Below are positions 51,067 to 59,033 of a DNA stretch of 64,000 bases, piece after piece (within the stretch, counting starts at the first letter, position 1; each line of letters opens with the position of its first letter). Source of the DNA: Terribacillus saccharophilus (GTDB lineage: Bacteria > Bacillota > Bacilli > Bacillales > Amphibacillaceae); the NCBI RefSeq assembly GCF_002272075.1, contig NZ_NPBJ01000002.1, positions 1 through 64,000 of the forward strand. Reading direction: 5' to 3'. A program made the position numbers and the translations under genes. Below the pieces are notes generated by a model. The model searched no databases and was not told where the DNA came from. It worked only from the letters and a program-made list of their open reading frames with translations.

Positions 51067-51099
51067 AGCCAGCTTTCAAAGTGAAAGCTGGCTTTTTTA
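51067..51099 (+). terminator. Terminator after the large membrane protein
   Basis: AGCCAGCTTTCA (51067-51078) and TGAAAGCTGGCT (51082-51093) form a perfect 12-bp stem followed by six T residues. Confidence 0.9.
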
Positions 51100-51126
51100 A
51101 AAGCAGATTGAAAGAGGGGTGCTGTT

Positions 51127-51339
51127 ATGAGTAAAGAAAAAGAAACAGCTGAACTGCGAAGAGAAAGATTGAGACAAGAAGAAATAAAACGAAATACAAC
51201 TGGAAATGTGAGCGATGCATTCAACAGAAGTGATAATGGAAACCTTGTAGATTTAGTAGGCGGTTTAAGCTGGAAGGTAACAGGGGGCATTTTGCTCGTT
51301 CTGATCGGCGTTATTACTGCATTTATATTCTTAAGATAA
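51127..51339 (+). CDS. Small membrane protein, DUF6366-like
   Basis: This 70-residue protein has a charged N-terminus (MSKEKETAELRRERLRQEE), the phrase GNVSDAFNRSDNGNLVDLVGG and one C-terminal membrane helix (GGILLVLIGVITAFIFL). These match the DUF6366 family of Bacillaceae as I remember it. The ribosome site is AGAGGGGTG. No function is known. A terminator follows the stop directly. Confidence 0.7.
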   Translation: MSKEKETAELRRERLRQEEIKRNTTGNVSDAFNRSDNGNLVDLVGGLSWKVTGGILLVLIGVITAFIFLR

Positions 51340-51366
51340 AAAGACCTCTTTTGGAGGTCTTTTCTA
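51337..51366. terminator. Bidirectional terminator
   Basis: AAAAGACCTC and GAGGTCTTTT form a 10-bp stem with A and T tracts on both sides. It serves the small membrane protein and the convergent MFS gene. Confidence 0.85.
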
Positions 51367-51412
51367 ATGCAATTAACTTTCTACATAAGAAATGTGTCTG
51401 CATTACATATTC

Positions 51413-52606
51413 CTAAATCTTGCGAAAACTATTTTTCTGCAAGATTAATATACTGCTGAAAATAACAATACTTAAACTGGACACCAGCAGTATAGATACA
51501 ATTGAAATATCCGCTATCAGCAGTAAGGATACGAGTCCGTAAGACAATGGAACCGAGCCGATGCTAACGAGCGTACTCACACTTAAAACCCTTCCAGTCA
51601 GGTGCTTCGGTACAACTCTCTGGATAAGACTGATGACGGGAACATTGATGGAAGAGACACAGATTCCGAGCAAGCATAGCAGGATACTAGAAAGAATGAA
51701 GCTTTTAGACTGGCTATACAAACCTAGGAGTATACCTTCTCCCAATAAAACTGCTGTTATCCAGCGCCCTTGCTTCTTTATTGTAAGCAGACCTAGCAGA
51801 ATGCCGCCAATAATAATACCACCGGAAAAACTAATTTGAAGAAAACTTAATGTAAAAGCATCGCCGGTCAGTATGCTTTCGGCAAAGAGCGGAATACTCA
51901 GCATCAGCGGACCTATGTACAGTAAATTATCAATGACGAATGTCAGCATAAGCAAACGAAGGATGGGACTAGTCTTTATATATTGTAGTGCCTCCTGTAT
52001 CTGTACAGAGATAGATACATCAGTTTGAATCACTTTACGAGGTTCCTTAATAGTCAATTGACAGAGACAGCTGAATAGTAGAAGGGTACAAATGATAGCG
52101 AATACTGTGGAGTAGGAAAAGTAAGATAATAACAAGGCTGCAGCTGGCGGACCAAGAACTACGCCGAGCTGGTTGATTGTCTGCATATATGCATTCGCTT
52201 TTGTTAAATACGCTTCTGGTATAAGCTGTGTGATGATAGCATCACGAGCGGGCCAGAAAAAAGCATCTGATATCCCAAATGTAACAGCAAAAAAGAGTAG
52301 TGGCAGAAGATGAAGCAAATTCTCCTCGGAAAGAAGCGCAGCGAGCAGCATCAAGATGCTCCGGCTCAAAAGGGAAAAGAAAATGATGCGGCTATTTCGT
52401 AGTCGATCAGCAAGCATCCCTCCGACAAACATAAAAATAACACGTGGCAGAGTCGTTGCCAGTAAAACTGCACCAACCAATTTTGGAACACCTAGTTCAT
52501 TTACAACATACCACTGCTCGATTAGCAGATACATAGAAATAGAAAAGCTCGAAAAGATACTGGAAACTAGTAACATACGATAATTGTGATTCTGTAATAG
52601 CAGCAT
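51413..52606 (-). CDS. MFS transporter
   Basis: This 397-residue protein has twelve predicted membrane helices. The motif-A-like loop GGMLADRLRNSR lies between helices 2 and 3. The layout (FWPARDAIITQLIPEAYLTKANA) matches the MFS_3-type exporters such as macrolide MefA-like and enterobactin EntS-like proteins. The substrate is unknown. It lies 54 bases downstream of an ArsR-type regulator on the same strand, which suggests regulated export of a toxic compound or signal. Confidence 0.87.
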   Translation of the reverse strand: MLLLQNHNYRMLLVSSIFSSFSISMYLLIEQWYVVNELGVPKLVGAVLLATTLPRVIFMFVGGMLADRLRNSRIIFFSLLSRSILMLLAALLSEENLLHLLPLLFFAVTFGISDAFFWPARDAIITQLIPEAYLTKANAYMQTINQLGVVLGPPAAALLLSYFSYSTVFAIICTLLLFSCLCQLTIKEPRKVIQTDVSISVQIQEALQYIKTSPILRLLMLTFVIDNLLYIGPLMLSIPLFAESILTGDAFTLSFLQISFSGGIIIGGILLGLLTIKKQGRWITAVLLGEGILLGLYSQSKSFILSSILLCLLGICVSSINVPVISLIQRVVPKHLTGRVLSVSTLVSIGSVPLSYGLVSLLLIADISIVSILLVSSLSIVIFSSILILQKNSFRKI

Positions 52607-52660
52607 TTGTACCTCCTGATTTGATGAATATCTAATTAGTTTTGAAAAAGGAGGCTGCTC

Positions 52661-53239
52661 CTAAAAAGAAGCAGGCCACATTTCTTCCGGATTAAGCTGA
52701 TATGTATTCCCATCACGGTAAATGAAATGATGCATGATCCATTCGCGACGAATGGTTGCATAATCCTCACAATATTTCTGGATGTAGGAATTCAGTTCTT
52801 GTTCTTCATATATATGATGTCGCTTTAGATGCTGGATCATATAAGCTAGAATTATCACGCGTTTTTTCTCCTGAGCTGGCAATTGCGTGAGCTTTCCATC
52901 TAAGGAAAAGAAGTTTTTAACTATCTTAAGTTTTTCTTCCGCTTCTAAATCTGCGCTCGGATGTTCACTTTCTTGACCAAGCTGCAGAATGCTGTTTGCA
53001 AGCTTTGTCAGTCGTGGTTCGTCCAAGTAAAAGTAGATTGTGTTGCCATCCCTGCGCTGATAGACAATCCCAACTTCTCTTAGCTTCGTCATATGATGTG
53101 TGATAGTAGGAGGCTTCAATCCTAGTTTATGCGCAATTGCCTGCCCATGAAGAGGACCCTTTTTCAAAACTGCAATAATGCGCATTCTTGTTGCATCCCC
53201 AACGGCTTTATGAAATCGGACTAACTTATCAAGCTGCAT
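52661..53239 (-). CDS. ArsR-type winged-helix regulator with DUF2087-like C-terminus
   Basis: The protein has 192 residues. The N-terminal 90 residues form an ArsR-like winged helix (DATRMRIIAVLKKGPLHGQ, LKPPTITHHMTKLREVGIV). The C-terminal half, KNFFSLDGKLTQLPAQEKKR and EEQELNSYIQKYCEDYATI, matches DUF2087. No cysteine metal site is present, so it probably senses an organic ligand. It is the first gene of an operon with the MFS transporter, behind a 22-bp perfect palindrome. Confidence 0.87.
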   Translation of the reverse strand: MQLDKLVRFHKAVGDATRMRIIAVLKKGPLHGQAIAHKLGLKPPTITHHMTKLREVGIVYQRRDGNTIYFYLDEPRLTKLANSILQLGQESEHPSADLEAEEKLKIVKNFFSLDGKLTQLPAQEKKRVIILAYMIQHLKRHHIYEEQELNSYIQKYCEDYATIRREWIMHHFIYRDGNTYQLNPEEMWPASF

Positions 53240-53253
53240 ATTTTCATCTCCTT

Positions 53254-53292
53254 TAGATTAGGTTAACATCTAATTTGATAATTATCAAATTA
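53254..53292 (-). promoter_or_regulatory. Operator region of the ArsR-MFS operon
   Basis: A 22-bp perfect palindrome (53271-53292, core TTTGATAATTATCAAA) lies 32 bases before the regulator start. A second inverted repeat, TTAGAT and ATCTAA (53254-53259, 53268-53273), overlaps it. This is the expected place for autoregulation. Confidence 0.65.
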
Positions 53293-53357
53293 ATTTATTG
53301 TTTCATTATCTTCCTGTTAAGGGTATAAATTAGAAAAAAGAGAAAGAGGCGGAAGCT

Positions 53358-54248
53358 GTGCGGGCTATGCTGATTATCAATCCTTCATCAGGTAAGGAAA
53401 AAGCGATGCGATATGAGGAACAAGCGGTAGCGCTACTTGGCAAACGGCACGAACAAGTGGTGGTAAAGTACACTGAAAAAGAGGGGGATGCAACCGGATT
53501 TGCTGCGTCTGCTTGTGATGGTACATATAAAACGCTGCTGGCGATGGGCGGAGATGGGACGATCAATGAATGTATCAATGGGTTAGCCGAAAAGGAACAG
53601 CAGCCTAATTTTGCTTTTGTTCCGCTCGGCACAGTGAATGACTTCGCCCGTGCATTGCAAATACCGCGAAAACCAGAGCAAGCATTAGCTTTACTTGAGG
53701 ACTATCATACAAAAGCAGTCGACATTGGTAAATTAGGTGATCGATATTTTATGAACGTGCTTGCTGTCGGTGTGATTGCAGAAGCAGTGTATGATGTAAC
53801 ACCAGAGGAGAAAAGCAAATATGGCCATTTTGCATATCTAATGGAGGGAGCGAAAGCATTCCGAGACAAGACACCTTTCCACATTAGTGTCCATACAGGT
53901 GAAAAGGAAGCGTATGATAACAAAGCATATATGATGCTAGTCGCATTGACAAACTCGGTAGCTGGATTCGAGAAGTTTGCCAAACAAGCTGAAGTAGATG
54001 ATCATCTGTTTCATGTCTTTATTTTAAATGAATTGTCCATTCCAAAAGCAGCTAAGCTGATACCTGATATCTTCAAAGGTAACTTGGCATCCAATGAGCA
54101 AGTCACTTATTTCCAAGCTAAAGAACTCAGTGTTGCTTCTGATACGGAGCTTGTCGTCAATATAGATGGAGATGAAGGGGAGCCGCTGCCTTTTGAAGCC
54201 AAAGTTTTACCAGAAGAAATTCGTGTTGTCGTTCCAAAAGAAGTATAA
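53358..54248 (+). CDS. YegS/DgkB-type lipid kinase
   Basis: This 296-residue protein belongs to the diacylglycerol/sphingosine kinase fold. It has MLIINPSSGK at the start, the nucleotide motif AMGGDGTINE near residue 60 and LGTVNDFARAL near residue 93. It is a cytoplasmic, membrane-associated lipid kinase; the lipid may be diacylglycerol or another. The GTG start follows AGAGGCGG. It is divergent from the ArsR gene. Confidence 0.88.
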   Translation: MRAMLIINPSSGKEKAMRYEEQAVALLGKRHEQVVVKYTEKEGDATGFAASACDGTYKTLLAMGGDGTINECINGLAEKEQQPNFAFVPLGTVNDFARALQIPRKPEQALALLEDYHTKAVDIGKLGDRYFMNVLAVGVIAEAVYDVTPEEKSKYGHFAYLMEGAKAFRDKTPFHISVHTGEKEAYDNKAYMMLVALTNSVAGFEKFAKQAEVDDHLFHVFILNELSIPKAAKLIPDIFKGNLASNEQVTYFQAKELSVASDTELVVNIDGDEGEPLPFEAKVLPEEIRVVVPKEV

Positions 54249-54251
54249 AAA

Positions 54252-54276
54252 AACCTCGCCTTTTTAAGGCGAGGTT
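54252..54276. terminator. Bidirectional terminator
   Basis: AACCTCGCCTT and AAGGCGAGGTT form a perfect 11-bp stem around TTT, with an A tract on the left that becomes a T tract for the minus strand. The LCP gene stop codon lies inside it. Confidence 0.88.
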
Positions 54277-55304
54277 GTAGATGTAGTAGTTGTGTTATCA
54301 ACAGCTGGCAATTCTAGCTGATCACGCATCGTCTGAGTAGCATTAGCCAATGATGTTGCATCAGGAAGGAAAGCGTATGCGTTATAGCCAGGGACAATTC
54401 CATTTCCGCCTTGGCCTTCGAGCTTCAGGCTTTCCACTGTTAGTTTGTTGTTCACACCGTAAGAGATAAAGCTCTTCATCTCGTCAAATGTCATGTTCGT
54501 CGTCATATTATCGCCAACAGCATCCAGTAGACTTGAATACTTAAGCACCGAACTCATGTCTGTCGCTTTATCCATCATCGCTTCGATGATCTGCTGCTGA
54601 CGTTCACTGCGGGCAAAGTCACTATCTTGCTTACGTGTACGAGCAAGGGCTAGTGCTTCTTCTCCGTTCAAAGTTTGAACACCTGGCTGTAGGTGGATGG
54701 CACCTTTTTCATCCTTGGAGTTCATTTCATTCAGTTCATATGGTACGTCAACTGTAACACCATCTAATGCTTCGACAACGCTGATGAATGCCTCAAAGTT
54801 TACATCGATATAATAATCGACTGGAACCTGAGTCAGTTCTTCGACTGCTTCCACTGTTGCTGTAGGACCGCCGTTATACGAACCGTTTATTTTTGTGTTG
54901 CGTTCAAGATAAGGTACGTAGGTATACGTATCACGTGGAATGCTCAGCATTTTAATACTTTTATCATCTTTATTAAATGTAGCAAGAATCATCGTATCAG
55001 AACGTTTACCGATATTGTCTTGTTCACGTTTTTGGCTTGAATCAGATCCAATAAACAAGACGCTGACGCTATCTTCGGCAGGATCTACTGCACTGTCGCG
55101 AAGAGATGATTTGTCACGGCCATCATCTACGAAAGAATCATTGGCCAAATTACCTGCTTTTACATAAAGATAACCAGCATATGCTGCCGGGATGAGAATC
55201 AAAAGTAATACAATAATAAATATATTGCGGATAACGCGCTTCTTGCGGGATTTCTTCCGCTTTTTCTGTGAGCGGCGCAACTCCTGTTTATCGTCTTTTG
55301 CCAT
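54264..55304 (-). CDS. LytR-CpsA-Psr (LCP) family protein
   Basis: LCP enzymes attach teichoic acids or other glycopolymers to peptidoglycan. The protein has 346 residues: a basic cytoplasmic N-terminus, one membrane helix (IFIIVLLLILIPAAYAGYLY), then the LCP domain. Diagnostic parts are GSDSSQKREQ, KRSDTMILATFN with the substrate Arg and Asp, LSIPRDTYTYVP and ALARTRKQDSDFARSERQQ. The tail is Thr/Ser-rich (NTTTTSTTSP). The ATG follows AAAGGAG. Confidence 0.93.
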   Translation of the reverse strand: MAKDDKQELRRSQKKRKKSRKKRVIRNIFIIVLLLILIPAAYAGYLYVKAGNLANDSFVDDGRDKSSLRDSAVDPAEDSVSVLFIGSDSSQKREQDNIGKRSDTMILATFNKDDKSIKMLSIPRDTYTYVPYLERNTKINGSYNGGPTATVEAVEELTQVPVDYYIDVNFEAFISVVEALDGVTVDVPYELNEMNSKDEKGAIHLQPGVQTLNGEEALALARTRKQDSDFARSERQQQIIEAMMDKATDMSSVLKYSSLLDAVGDNMTTNMTFDEMKSFISYGVNNKLTVESLKLEGQGGNGIVPGYNAYAFLPDATSLANATQTMRDQLELPAVDNTTTTSTTSP

Positions 55305-55450
55305 ATATGTGTTTCTCCTTTAATCTGCTAATCTAGAATTTTGTCAAAATATGTTTGAATATCCCCAGAGTCTACTATATCATATCATTCGCCATCGAGG
55401 GGTATGATTCTATATGATGGAGGAAACAACCAATAAAGCAGGTGGATAGA

Positions 55451-55774
55451 ATGAAATTGCATAGCATCGACAACGTGGAAAGTTTTATCAGTACGAATAG
55501 ACTTGCTGTCTTATTCATCTCCTCACCAGGGTGCAGTGTCTGTCAGGCCTTGCTACCGCGAATAGAGGATATGCTGCAGACACATCCACAAGTCGAACTG
55601 GGATATGCAGATGCCAGTGAGGTGCCGGAAGTTACAGGGAAATTTCTTGCATTTGGAGCACCGACTATCCTGGTATTTGCAGAAGGGAAAGAACAGATCA
55701 GAGAAGGCCGGTTTATTCGATTGGAGGAGTTTGAGAATAGATTGGAAAAACTCATTGCGATGACAAATTATTAA
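55451..55774 (+). CDS. Thioredoxin family protein
   Basis: This 107-residue protein has a thioredoxin fold with the active site CSVC in SSPGCSVCQALLPRIED and a cis-proline in GAPTILVF. CSVC differs from the CGPC of true thioredoxins, so it is a thioredoxin-like reductant with other partners. I start it at the ATG at 55451, because the GTG nine bases earlier overlaps the ribosome site. No signal sequence is present, so it is cytoplasmic. It is divergent from the LCP gene. Confidence 0.85.
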   Translation: MKLHSIDNVESFISTNRLAVLFISSPGCSVCQALLPRIEDMLQTHPQVELGYADASEVPEVTGKFLAFGAPTILVFAEGKEQIREGRFIRLEEFENRLEKLIAMTNY

Positions 55775-55857
55775 GAATTTGTAAAGAAACGTACTTCTTG
55801 AAACTAACATGGTATCATTTGCGTAAATAGACAAGTTGCTTTTAGGGAGGGAAATCT

Positions 55858-56073
55858 ATGTTCAAGAAATTCATCCGTAAAATAAAAGAATCCGCAGGTG
55901 GCAGCAGCCATCGCCGCGGCAGAAGATATGATTCCAGCGGCCATCGCGGTCGCCGCTACGACTCCAGTGGTTATCGAGGACGTCGAGGCTCTAGCGGCAG
56001 CAGCGGCTATGGCCGTAATCGTTATGGCGGGAGCAGCCGGTACAAGCGACGTGGGTATGGAAGCAGCAGTTAA
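55858..56073 (+). CDS. Arg/Ser/Gly/Tyr-rich low-complexity protein
   Basis: This 71-residue protein has a strong ribosome site (AGGGAGGG). It begins MFKKFIRKIKESAGG, an amphipathic basic helix. After that it is a low-complexity sequence with the repeated unit RGRRYDSSG(H/Y) and a GSSGYGRNRYGGSS stretch. It is strongly basic and probably unstructured, like nucleic-acid- or polyanion-binding RGG proteins. A hairpin (AGCAGCAG, CTGCTGCT) spans its stop codon. It converges on a protein kinase gene and overlaps its 3' end by 4 bases; its many serines make it a conceivable substrate. Confidence 0.65.
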   Translation: MFKKFIRKIKESAGGSSHRRGRRYDSSGHRGRRYDSSGYRGRRGSSGSSGYGRNRYGGSSRYKRRGYGSSS

Positions 56074-56097
56074 TCTGCTGCTTCTTTTGTTTTTCTT
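56061..56097 (+). terminator. Terminator spanning the stop of the low-complexity gene
   Basis: AAGCAGCAG (56061-56069) and CTGCTGCTT (56075-56083) form a 9-bp stem around the TAA stop codon. A T-rich tail follows. Confidence 0.75.
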
Positions 56098-56858
56098 AAG
56101 GCATCAATTGTCTCGGATACAGAAGGGAAGGGTTCCTGGATGCCTAATAATCTCTCAAGCACATGCTTACATGCGGGTGATAAAGTGAGCTCTTCCGTCC
56201 AAGGGAGAGCTTTTTTAGTTGTTTTTTCAAAAGTGGTGTACAAAAGATAAAGCAGGATATCACCTAAATCGAACAGATCTTGTTCCAGACGACTTTGCTC
56301 CTCCAAACTCTTTGGACCGCTGAACTGCTTCGCAAGACCAAAGTCGATAAGGGAAGCATGTCCAGCTGCTAACATGACATTCGGAATGCGGATATCACCG
56401 TGGTAGATACGACGTGTATGCAGATAGTCTACAACTTGAGCAACATCGATAGTCAAAGCAAGTGCTTCTTTTTCGTAATATTGCTTTTTTGTATCAAAAA
56501 TATGCTGCTCCAGATTTTCACCGGAAACAAAATCCATGACGAAGAAATAGCCGTCATCCGTGTGGAAGAAGGAGCTGGCAGACGGAATGGAAGGATGCTT
56601 GAGTTCACTGAGCAACTTATACTCCTGCTGAAACATTCGAAAATATTTCTTCCGCCCTTGCCGGCTGCGGCGGAGCTGTTTCACTGTACATGTTTTCTGC
56701 TGGATACTATCAACGCACAGATAAGTAGTACCATAGCTGCCGGAGCCGAGTTTACGGATGACGCGGTACCTCTCGGCAATATACGCCCCTTGAGGATATT
56801 TTTTATCTACAAGGAAGCGGTGCAATAATCGAAACGGTCTGAAGACCTGATATAACAT
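56070..56858 (-). CDS. Serine/threonine protein kinase (YrzF-like)
   Basis: The protein has 262 residues from the ATG at 56858; a longer TTG start has no ribosome site. It is a small eukaryotic-type kinase without transmembrane or PASTA domains. The glycine loop LGSGSYGTTYLCV, the ATP lysine in CTVKQL, the catalytic loop YHGDIRIPNVML and the DFG in LIDFGLAK are all present. HGD instead of HRD, as in B. subtilis YrzF/YbdM-type and aminoglycoside-kinase-like enzymes, means the usual activation-loop arginine is missing, so it should not need activation-loop phosphorylation. Confidence 0.88.
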   Translation of the reverse strand: MLYQVFRPFRLLHRFLVDKKYPQGAYIAERYRVIRKLGSGSYGTTYLCVDSIQQKTCTVKQLRRSRQGRKKYFRMFQQEYKLLSELKHPSIPSASSFFHTDDGYFFVMDFVSGENLEQHIFDTKKQYYEKEALALTIDVAQVVDYLHTRRIYHGDIRIPNVMLAAGHASLIDFGLAKQFSGPKSLEEQSRLEQDLFDLGDILLYLLYTTFEKTTKKALPWTEELTLSPACKHVLERLLGIQEPFPSVSETIDALRKTKEAAD

Positions 56859-56934
56859 GTGAATTCCCCGATCTTTTTTCTTTAAGTATATATGCTTGTC
56901 TGCGGGTTGCAAAGTGTGTTGTCAGAATATATAA

Positions 56935-56964
56935 TAATATTAAAGTGATATCACTTTAATATTA
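56935..56964 (+). promoter_or_regulatory. 30-bp perfect palindrome before the SPFH gene
   Basis: The palindrome is centred on GATATC at 56949/56950 with the core AAAGTGATATCACTTT and AT-rich arms, and ends 20 bases before the start codon. All 15 pairs match. It lacks GC content or a T tract for a terminator, so it is most likely a protein operator, plausibly for the ribbon-helix-helix protein encoded two genes on. Confidence 0.7.
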
Positions 56965-56983
56965 AAATGTAGGAGTGACGTGT

Positions 56984-57823
56984 ATGAAAGAAAAGCAAGC
57001 TGCTTCCTTAAATGGTTTCCTCGGGGTGCTGATCATCCTAGCTTGTGCAGGCGCTGGTATTTTCAGTTTGACACAGGAGGCTATCGTTTTGGCCGTCGTT
57101 CTCTTCCTTGTTGCTGTATTGCTGGTAACTGGAATCGTGATTGTACCTCCTAATCAAGCCTACGTCGTGACTTTCTTCGGTAAATATATCGGTACAATTC
57201 GTGCCAATGGTTTGTTCCTGACTATTCCTCTAACAACGAGACAGCGGATTACTCTGCGTATCCGTAACTTCAACTCTAAGACTCTAAAAGTAAATGACAT
57301 AGAAGGGAACCCGATTGAAATAGCTGCAGTGATTGTGTATCGTGTAGTAGATACAGCAAAAGCGGCGTTCAATGTAGATGATTACGAGGAATTTGTCGCA
57401 ATCCAAAGTGAAGCTGCAGTCCGTCATATCGCTTCAAATTATCCATATGATAATTTCAACGAATCTGGGTTTTCTCTGCGTGAGAATGGGGATGAAATTA
57501 CTGGTAAACTGCAGGCTGAACTGGAAGCGCGGCTAAATGAAGCTGGAGTGGAAGTGATGGAGGCACGTTTTACGCATCTTGCTTACTCAACAGAAATAGC
57601 CCAAGCAATGCTACAGCGCCAGCAAGCAGCAGCAATCATTGCTGCCCGCAAGATGATTGTAGAAGGAGCAGTCGGAATGTCAATGGATGCTGTGGAAGCT
57701 TTGAACGAAGGAGATTTGGAACTAGATCCAGAGCGCAAGGCGCAGATGGTGAATAATTTGATGGTGGCCATTGTTTCCGATCGCGGGACACAGCCCGTCG
57801 TGAACAATGGATCACTATATTAA
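56984..57823 (+). CDS. SPFH/Band 7 domain protein
   Basis: The protein has 279 residues from the ATG at 56984, 9 bases after AGGAG. Two closely spaced membrane helices lie at about 12-55. The SPFH domain follows (VPPNQAYVVTFFGKYIGTI, then LKVNDIEGNPIEIAAVIVYRV), and the C-terminal helical part is short (AQAMLQRQQAAAIIAARKMI). It resembles stomatin-like SPFH proteins more than long flotillins. Such proteins build ring-like membrane scaffolds and often regulate proteases or stress responses. A small ribbon-helix-helix gene follows by 13 bases. Confidence 0.9.
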   Translation: MKEKQAASLNGFLGVLIILACAGAGIFSLTQEAIVLAVVLFLVAVLLVTGIVIVPPNQAYVVTFFGKYIGTIRANGLFLTIPLTTRQRITLRIRNFNSKTLKVNDIEGNPIEIAAVIVYRVVDTAKAAFNVDDYEEFVAIQSEAAVRHIASNYPYDNFNESGFSLRENGDEITGKLQAELEARLNEAGVEVMEARFTHLAYSTEIAQAMLQRQQAAAIIAARKMIVEGAVGMSMDAVEALNEGDLELDPERKAQMVNNLMVAIVSDRGTQPVVNNGSLY

Positions 57824-57835
57824 AGCAGGGGTCAT

Positions 57836-58000
57836 ATGGCAAAAAAGAAGAGTTTTCCGCTACGCATCAACCAGGATATCTATGACATGGTACAGAAATG
57901 GGCAGATGATGATTTTCGCAGTGTGAATGCTCAAATCGAATATTTGCTTCGGGAACAGCTGAAGCAAGCAGGCAGACTGAAGCCGGAAAAGGAAAAATAG
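57836..58000 (+). CDS. Arc-type ribbon-helix-helix protein
   Basis: This 54-residue protein starts at ATG 57836, 12 bases after the SPFH stop. It has the Arc/MetJ pattern: a short strand (KKSFPLRIN), then helix one (QDIYDMVQKWADDD), a turn with SVNAQ, and helix two (IEYLLREQLKQAG). Proteins of this kind dimerise and bind palindromic DNA with the strand. It is probably the repressor of its own operon through the 30-bp palindrome upstream of the SPFH gene. It is too short for many automatic gene callers. Confidence 0.8.
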   Translation: MAKKKSFPLRINQDIYDMVQKWADDDFRSVNAQIEYLLREQLKQAGRLKPEKEK

Positions 58001-58030
58001 AGCAGGAAGCAAAAGCTTCCTGCTCTTTCT
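58000..58030. terminator. Bidirectional terminator
   Basis: GAGCAGGAAGC (58000-58010) and GCTTCCTGCTC (58015-58025) form a perfect 11-bp stem around AAAA, followed by a T-rich stretch. It separates the SPFH operon from the convergent branched-chain operon. Confidence 0.88.
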
Positions 58031-58971
58031 TATGCCATGCTGTTGGCGGGGAGATGCATAGTTAGTGCATGCAGCTCAGACAGCTTCTGAAGATCGAAGT
58101 TCCCACCGCTGATGACGATGCCGCAATGATCGGAACGAATACTCTGATGATGGCGCATCAGTGCTGCAAAGCCAGCAGCGCCTGCACCTTCTGCGAGTGT
58201 CTTGTGCCTTTCAAGCAACTGCAGGACACTGGCAGCTATATCACGCTCTGAAACAGTGACGATATCATCCACATATTGCTGTATAAGTGGCAATGTCACT
58301 TTACCTGGCTCATTGACTGCAATACCTTCGGCAATTGTCGTACAAGCAAGGGATGGTATCAAATGTTTGTGGAACGCATGATAGGTAGCACACACTGCTT
58401 CCGTTTGCACACCGATGACTCGAATCGAAGGCTTGATTTGCTTGGCGGCAAAAGCGATACCGCTAATCAGACCGCCGCCTCCGATCGGAACGATGAGCGT
58501 GTCGAGCTCTGGTTGATCTGCCAGCATTTCTACGGCAATAGTGCCCTGTCCGGCGATGATATCTATGTCATCGAACGGATGGATAAAAGTACCACCAGAG
58601 TGTTGCTGCTCTTTTTGGGCAGCAAATAGCGCCTCCTGGAACGTTTCGCCTGCTAACTCAACCGTTGCGCCATAACTTTTAGTTGCTTCTACTTTCGGCT
58701 TCGGCGTATGAATCGGCATGTAGATCTTAGCGGGAATGCCGCGTTTGGCTGCTGCAAGAGCGACACCTTGGGCATGGTTGCCGGCAGACGCAGCAATAAC
58801 ACCGCGCTTCGCATCCTCTTCGTTCATGCTGCCAATTTTAAAGCTGGCTCCGCGTGCTTTGAAGGCACCGGTTTTTTGCTGGTTCTCCATCTTCAGATAT
58901 ACGTTCCTGCCCACCAATTTGTCCAGTGAAGTGGACGTCCTAATCGGCGTATGATGTACCAAACCCTTCAA
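58030..58971 (-). CDS. Threonine/serine dehydratase-like PLP enzyme
   Basis: The protein has 313 residues from a TTG at 58971. The PLP lysine lies in TGAFKARGA (Lys38), the phosphate loop is IGGGGLISG, and HPFDDIDIIAGQGT and SAGNHAQGVA are family motifs. It deaminates threonine or serine to 2-oxobutanoate or pyruvate, the first isoleucine step. It lacks the C-terminal regulatory domain of long IlvA, so it would be insensitive to isoleucine, like TdcB. The conserved N-terminal helix is encoded upstream in frame (KKIEAATAYLKG) without an ATG, GTG or TTG. It ends the ilv-leu operon. Confidence 0.85.
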   Translation of the reverse strand: MKGLVHHTPIRTSTSLDKLVGRNVYLKMENQQKTGAFKARGASFKIGSMNEEDAKRGVIAASAGNHAQGVALAAAKRGIPAKIYMPIHTPKPKVEATKSYGATVELAGETFQEALFAAQKEQQHSGGTFIHPFDDIDIIAGQGTIAVEMLADQPELDTLIVPIGGGGLISGIAFAAKQIKPSIRVIGVQTEAVCATYHAFHKHLIPSLACTTIAEGIAVNEPGKVTLPLIQQYVDDIVTVSERDIAASVLQLLERHKTLAEGAGAAGFAALMRHHQSIRSDHCGIVISGGNFDLQKLSELHALTMHLPANSMA

Positions 58972-59033
58972 ATAAGCTGTAGCTGCTTCTATCTTTTTCT
59001 GACTTAAGCAATCCCCAATGCCTTCACACTCCT

